Source of the DNA: Duganella sp. 1411
GTDB lineage: Bacteria > Pseudomonadota > Gammaproteobacteria > Burkholderiales > Burkholderiaceae_D
Reading direction: 5' to 3'
DNA: 64,000 bases
Assembly (NCBI RefSeq): GCF_017833525.1
Contig: NZ_JAFICD010000010.1
Coordinates: 186,001-250,000, forward strand
The notes beneath the pieces were generated by a model. That model searched no databases. It was not told the origin of the DNA and saw only the letters and a list, made by a program, of their open reading frames with translations. The position numbers were made by a program, and so were the translations under genes. Below are positions 60,831-64,000 of this stretch, in pieces. Within the stretch, counting starts at the first letter, position 1. The number at the start of each line of letters is the position of its first letter.

Positions 60831-61793
60831 TTAGGCGGGCGCGTGATAATGCGGATACATGCTGGCGGCGGCGTCGCGCAAAGCCAACAACATTGCATCG
60901 GCACCAGGCGAGAGCTGGTGCCGTTTGCGCGTGACGATGCCGAACGAATCCATGCTCACGCCCAGATCGAACGGCAGCACCGTCATCAAGCCCGCCTGCA
61001 GATACGCCTGCACGGCGTCGGCCGGCAGCGCCACCACCATGTCGCTGCTCATCAACAGGCTGGCGACGACCGGCAGGTCCTGCGTCTCCACGGTCTCGCC
61101 GGGCTGCTCCAGGCCGTGCGACAAAAACAGCGCGGTGAGGCGGTCGCGCAGGATGCTGCCGGCCGGCGGCAGCACCCAGCACTGGTGCATCAGCTCTTCC
61201 AGCTGCAGGTCGGCGCGGCCGGCCAGCGGATGGCCGCTGCGCGCGATCAGCAGGTGCGGCTCGTCGGTCAGCGGTTCGAAATTGAGTTCGTCGGCGGCGG
61301 CCGTGTCGAGGATGCGGCCGACCACCAGATCGAGCTCGCCGCTGCGCAGGCGCTCCACCAGCACTTTGCTGGTCGACATCTTGACCGCGACATGCACGCG
61401 CGCGTGGCGCGACTTGAGCAGGTTGATCGCCTTCGGCACCAGGCTGGTGGCCGGCGCCAGCACGGTGCCGATGCCCACCCGCCCGCGCAGACCGGACAAC
61501 AGCTCCATCACCTCCTGGTGGGCCGCGTCCATCTCGGCCAGCGCCGCGCCGGCGCGCCGGATAAGTACTTTCCCGTACCAGGTCGGCGAGACGCCGCGCG
61601 AGAGCCGCTCGAACAGCTGGACGCCGAGCGCGTGTTCAAGCTCGCCCAGCAATTTGGACGCACCGGGTTGAGTCAGGTTGGCGGCTTGCGCCGCGTGTGC
61701 GATGGAGCCGTGACGGCCCAGTTCTACCAGCAAGACCAGATGGCGGGTTTTCAGGTGGGAACGAACAAAGCGATCTGAGCGAGAATCAGTCAT
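60831..61793 (-). CDS. LysR-type regulator (GbpR-like) of the galactoside locus
   Basis: 320 residues with a winged helix (LKTRHLVLLVELGRHGSIAHAAQAANLTQPGASKLL) and an effector domain (RVGIGTVLAPATSLVPKAINLL). It is closest in plan to GbpR-type regulators, which control galactose-binding genes. It lies between the TonB receptor and lactonase-like genes, all on the same strand. Confidence 0.88.
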   Translation of the reverse strand: MTDSRSDRFVRSHLKTRHLVLLVELGRHGSIAHAAQAANLTQPGASKLLGELEHALGVQLFERLSRGVSPTWYGKVLIRRAGAALAEMDAAHQEVMELLSGLRGRVGIGTVLAPATSLVPKAINLLKSRHARVHVAVKMSTSKVLVERLRSGELDLVVGRILDTAAADELNFEPLTDEPHLLIARSGHPLAGRADLQLEELMHQCWVLPPAGSILRDRLTALFLSHGLEQPGETVETQDLPVVASLLMSSDMVVALPADAVQAYLQAGLMTVLPFDLGVSMDSFGIVTRKRHQLSPGADAMLLALRDAAASMYPHYHAPA

Positions 61794-61842
61794 AGGGGTG
61801 ATTATTTTGATCGCCCATCATATATGGCGGGCTGGTGCAGCG

Positions 61843-62787
61843 TCAATCACCGATGGCAGGTCCCGGCAGAACGGCGAAACGGCCGGGGCCGCCATCGTCG
61901 AACGGGACGTCGGGCACGCCGCCCGGCATGGTCTGCTGCGGGTCGGGCCCCAGGTCGGGCGGCAGGCCGTACAGGCCGCCGCTGGCGCCCAGCACCAGCA
62001 ATTGGCGCAGGCCGTCGCCGCCGAAGGCCACGCCGGCCGCCGCCTCGCGCGCCAGGCCGATGCGGCGCAGCGCGCCGCCATGGGCCGCGTATTGCACCAG
62101 GGCGCCGCCCTGCACGCTCCACAGATGGTCGCCGCTGTCGACCACGGCCGCGCCGGCGCCCGGCACCAGCACGGTTGCAAACGTTTTCACGCCAGACACC
62201 TTGGCCCGCTCCGAGTCGTAGTCGCACTGCATGATGTCGCCCTGGGCCGTATCGGCGAAATACATGCGCCGGCCGTCGGCGCTGAAGGCGATGCCGCCGG
62301 CGCGCACCACTACCGGCAACGCCAGCCGGCGCAGCCCGTGCTGGTGCGAATACTGGTAAAAGCTGCCGATCGGACGCTGGTCGCTGGCCGTGTTGGCGGT
62401 GCCGAAGACGAAATTGCCGCCGCGGTCGGTGCAGCCGTCGCTGATGATGGTGCGCGGCTCGGCGGCGTCGACGGTGACCAGCACCTGGCTTTGCAGCGGA
62501 CGGCCGCCCTGCCCCGGCGCCGGCAAATCGACCGTGCCGAGGCGCTTGCCCTGCCCCAGCAGCACGCGGCCGGAGGCGCAGCACGCCATCACGCAAGCGC
62601 TTTCCAGCAGGCGCACGCCGCTGGGCATGCCGGCCGGCGCCGGCCACGCGTACAACTGGCCGCCCTGCGGATCCGGCCAGCGCCAGCAACGCCCGGCGGT
62701 GTCCCAGCGCAGCGCGCTGCCGGCCTGGCCGACGCGCAGCAGCATGATGCCGGGCGTAGAAGCGACATGCGTACTGGTATCGATCAT
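61843..62787 (-). CDS. SMP-30/gluconolactonase-like beta-propeller protein
   Basis: 314 residues. The SMP-30/LRE pattern is visible as SDGCTDRGGNFVFGT (metal-site Asp), GIAFSADGRRMYFADT and repeated propeller strands. No signal peptide. In a galactonate locus it would open galactono-lactone to galactonate. The sequence is more divergent than typical members. GGGAG precedes the ATG. It diverges from the galactonate dehydratase gene. Confidence 0.75.
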   Translation of the reverse strand: MIDTSTHVASTPGIMLLRVGQAGSALRWDTAGRCWRWPDPQGGQLYAWPAPAGMPSGVRLLESACVMACCASGRVLLGQGKRLGTVDLPAPGQGGRPLQSQVLVTVDAAEPRTIISDGCTDRGGNFVFGTANTASDQRPIGSFYQYSHQHGLRRLALPVVVRAGGIAFSADGRRMYFADTAQGDIMQCDYDSERAKVSGVKTFATVLVPGAGAAVVDSGDHLWSVQGGALVQYAAHGGALRRIGLAREAAAGVAFGGDGLRQLLVLGASGGLYGLPPDLGPDPQQTMPGGVPDVPFDDGGPGRFAVLPGPAIGD

Positions 62788-62868
62788 GCTGGCCGCGCTC
62801 CCGGAGGTTAAAGTTTGAGTGCTGCCAGTCTACGGGGCGCCGGCATAAAATTGATATGAATTAACAAC

Positions 62869-62885
62869 TATCAGCTATGCTGATA
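62869..62885. promoter_or_regulatory. Candidate LysR operator in the divergent galactonate promoter
   Basis: A perfect 7-bp inverted repeat TATCAGC - TAT - GCTGATA in the AT-rich gap between the lactonase-like and dehydratase genes. An overlapping CTATC...GATAG palindrome extends it. The LysR protein encoded 1 kb away is the natural candidate to bind. Confidence 0.5.
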
Positions 62886-63012
62886 TCAGATAGCTTGCCA
62901 GCTTATTTCTGCTATTCGATAATGATATGGCTTGTGTTGAATTAATCATATTTCCTATCTAGGCACCCGGCTTAGACTGAGGTTTGTTCCCTGAACTTAT
63001 TCTCCTTCTCCT

Positions 63013-64000
63013 ATGAAAATCACCAAACTGACGACCTACCGTGTTCCACCGCGCTGGATGCTGCTGAAAATCGAGACCGATGAAGGCGTGGTCGGCTGGG
63101 GCGAACCGGTCATCGAAGGCCGGGCGCGCACCGTGGAGACCGCCGTCCAGGAAATGGAACCTTACTTGATCGGCGCCGACCCGGCCCGCATCAACGACCT
63201 GTGGCAGACCATGTACCGCGCCGGCTTCTACCGCGGCGGGCCGATCCTGATGAGCGCCATCGCCGGTATCGACCAGGCGCTGTGGGACATCAAGGGCAAA
63301 GTGATGGGCAAGCCGGTCTACGAACTGCTGGGCGGCCTGGTGCGCGACCGCATGAAGATGTACAGCTGGGTGGGCGGCGACCGTCCGTCCGACATCATCG
63401 AACAGATCACCAAGCTCAAAGCGGGCGGCTTCGACACTTTCAAGATGAATGGCACCGAGGAGCTGGGCATGCTCGACACCTCGGCCGCCGTCGACAAGGC
63501 GGTGCAGCGCGTGGCCGAGATCCGCGAAGCGTTCGGCAACACCATCGAATTCGGCCTGGACTTCCACGGCCGCGTGGCCGCGCCGATGGCCAAGACCCTC
63601 TTGCGCGAGCTGGAGCAGTTCCGTCCGTTGTTCGTCGAAGAGCCGGTGCTGGCCGAGCAGGCCGAGTACTACGCGCGCCTGGCCGAAATGACGGCGATTC
63701 CGCTGGCGGCCGGCGAGCGCATGTACTCGCGCTTCGAATTCAAGAACGTGTTCGCGGCCGGCGGCCTGTCCATCGTGCAGCCGGACCTGTCGCACGCCGG
63801 CGGCATCACCGAGTGCCTGAAGATCGCCTCGATGGCCGAAGCCTACGACGTCACCCTGGCGCCGCACTGCCCGCTCGGTCCGGTGGCGCTGGCCTCGTGC
63901 CTGGCGGTCGACTTCGTGTCGTACAACGCCGTGCTGCAGGAGCAAAGCATGGGCATCCACTACAACAAGGGCGGCGAGCTGCTCGACTACGTGATCAACA
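63013..64000 (+). CDS. dgoD: D-galactonate dehydratase (3' end cut off by the window)
   Basis: The first 329 residues of an enolase-superfamily enzyme: MKITKLTTYRVPPRWMLLKI, then FGLDFHGR (metal Asp), LFVEEPV (metal Glu), AAGERMYSRFEF (metal Glu) and the C-terminal HCPLGPVALA with the catalytic His, as in DgoD. It dehydrates galactonate to 2-keto-3-deoxygalactonate in the De Ley-Doudoroff pathway. Only about 50 residues are missing. It is divergent to the lactonase-like gene. Closely related mandelate-racemase-group enzymes are a small alternative. Confidence 0.9.
   Translation, partial: MKITKLTTYRVPPRWMLLKIETDEGVVGWGEPVIEGRARTVETAVQEMEPYLIGADPARINDLWQTMYRAGFYRGGPILMSAIAGIDQALWDIKGKVMGKPVYELLGGLVRDRMKMYSWVGGDRPSDIIEQITKLKAGGFDTFKMNGTEELGMLDTSAAVDKAVQRVAEIREAFGNTIEFGLDFHGRVAAPMAKTLLRELEQFRPLFVEEPVLAEQAEYYARLAEMTAIPLAAGERMYSRFEFKNVFAAGGLSIVQPDLSHAGGITECLKIASMAEAYDVTLAPHCPLGPVALASCLAVDFVSYNAVLQEQSMGIHYNKGGELLDYVIN

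Noticed and set aside
1..64000. CRISPR arrays, tRNA or rRNA genes, integrases, complete insertion sequences
   Set aside because: None could be supported. The repeats seen are dispersed palindromes, not regularly spaced arrays, and no transposase or integrase frame was found.

Overview
The window is high-GC chromosomal DNA of a betaproteobacterium, most likely the family Oxalobacteraceae (Massilia, Duganella or Janthinobacterium type). This rests on gene content and order: a pyruvate dehydrogenase operon whose E3 carries its own lipoyl domain, a zapB-like/zapA/6S RNA/EVE cluster, holC followed by a small conserved partner, and many short LysR and efflux loci. No rRNA, tRNA, CRISPR array, integrase or complete insertion sequence was found, and no gene-free stretch exceeds 300 bases. 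The assignment comes from reading the sequence, not from a database search.

Layout. 1-14.4 kb: a cut-off PETase/cutinase-like polyester hydrolase, an MBOAT plus SGNH acyl-transfer pair, a MOSC-alkyltransferase-like fusion, a periplasmic binding protein, a S9 peptidase, an MFS carrier, a Cys-repeat BON protein, two zinc peptidases and a penicillin-binding-type serine hydrolase. 14.4-19.8 kb: an AT-richer island with a split Rhs system (two secreted Rhs proteins, a variable C-terminal tip and a small lipoprotein that could be its immunity partner). 20-32 kb: tandem SDR paralogues with a LysR gene, a tripartite EmrAB-NodT pump with a divergent TetR regulator, TfoX/DsbA, an M20 peptidase, and a PACE efflux protein with a divergent LysR regulator. 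32-44.4 kb: core metabolism (aceE-aceF-lpdA, folD, M3 oligopeptidase, holC, a LivK-type binding protein, cytochrome c). 44.5-49.5 kb: a Trp-rich membrane protein, a chemoreceptor, and a tightly packed cysC-DHH phosphoesterase-sulfotransferase cluster. 49.6-55 kb: ilvD, LysR, lgt, EVE, 6S RNA, zapA and a ZapB-like protein. 55-64 kb: a galactoside utilisation locus (GH2 enzyme, TonB receptor, LysR, lactonase-like protein, and galactonate dehydratase running off the end).

How the genes work together. The most interesting unit is the sulfation cluster: CysC makes PAPS, the sulfotransferase consumes it and releases PAP, and the DHH phosphoesterase could recycle PAP; a chemoreceptor lies 21 nt upstream. 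The galactoside locus can be read as outer-membrane uptake, hydrolysis, lactone opening and galactonate dehydration. Three families of short palindromic repeats (six REP-like copies, one MITE-like element with a fragment, and two 30-bp GC palindromes) sit at gene ends, and one copy supplies the stop codon of a LysR gene.
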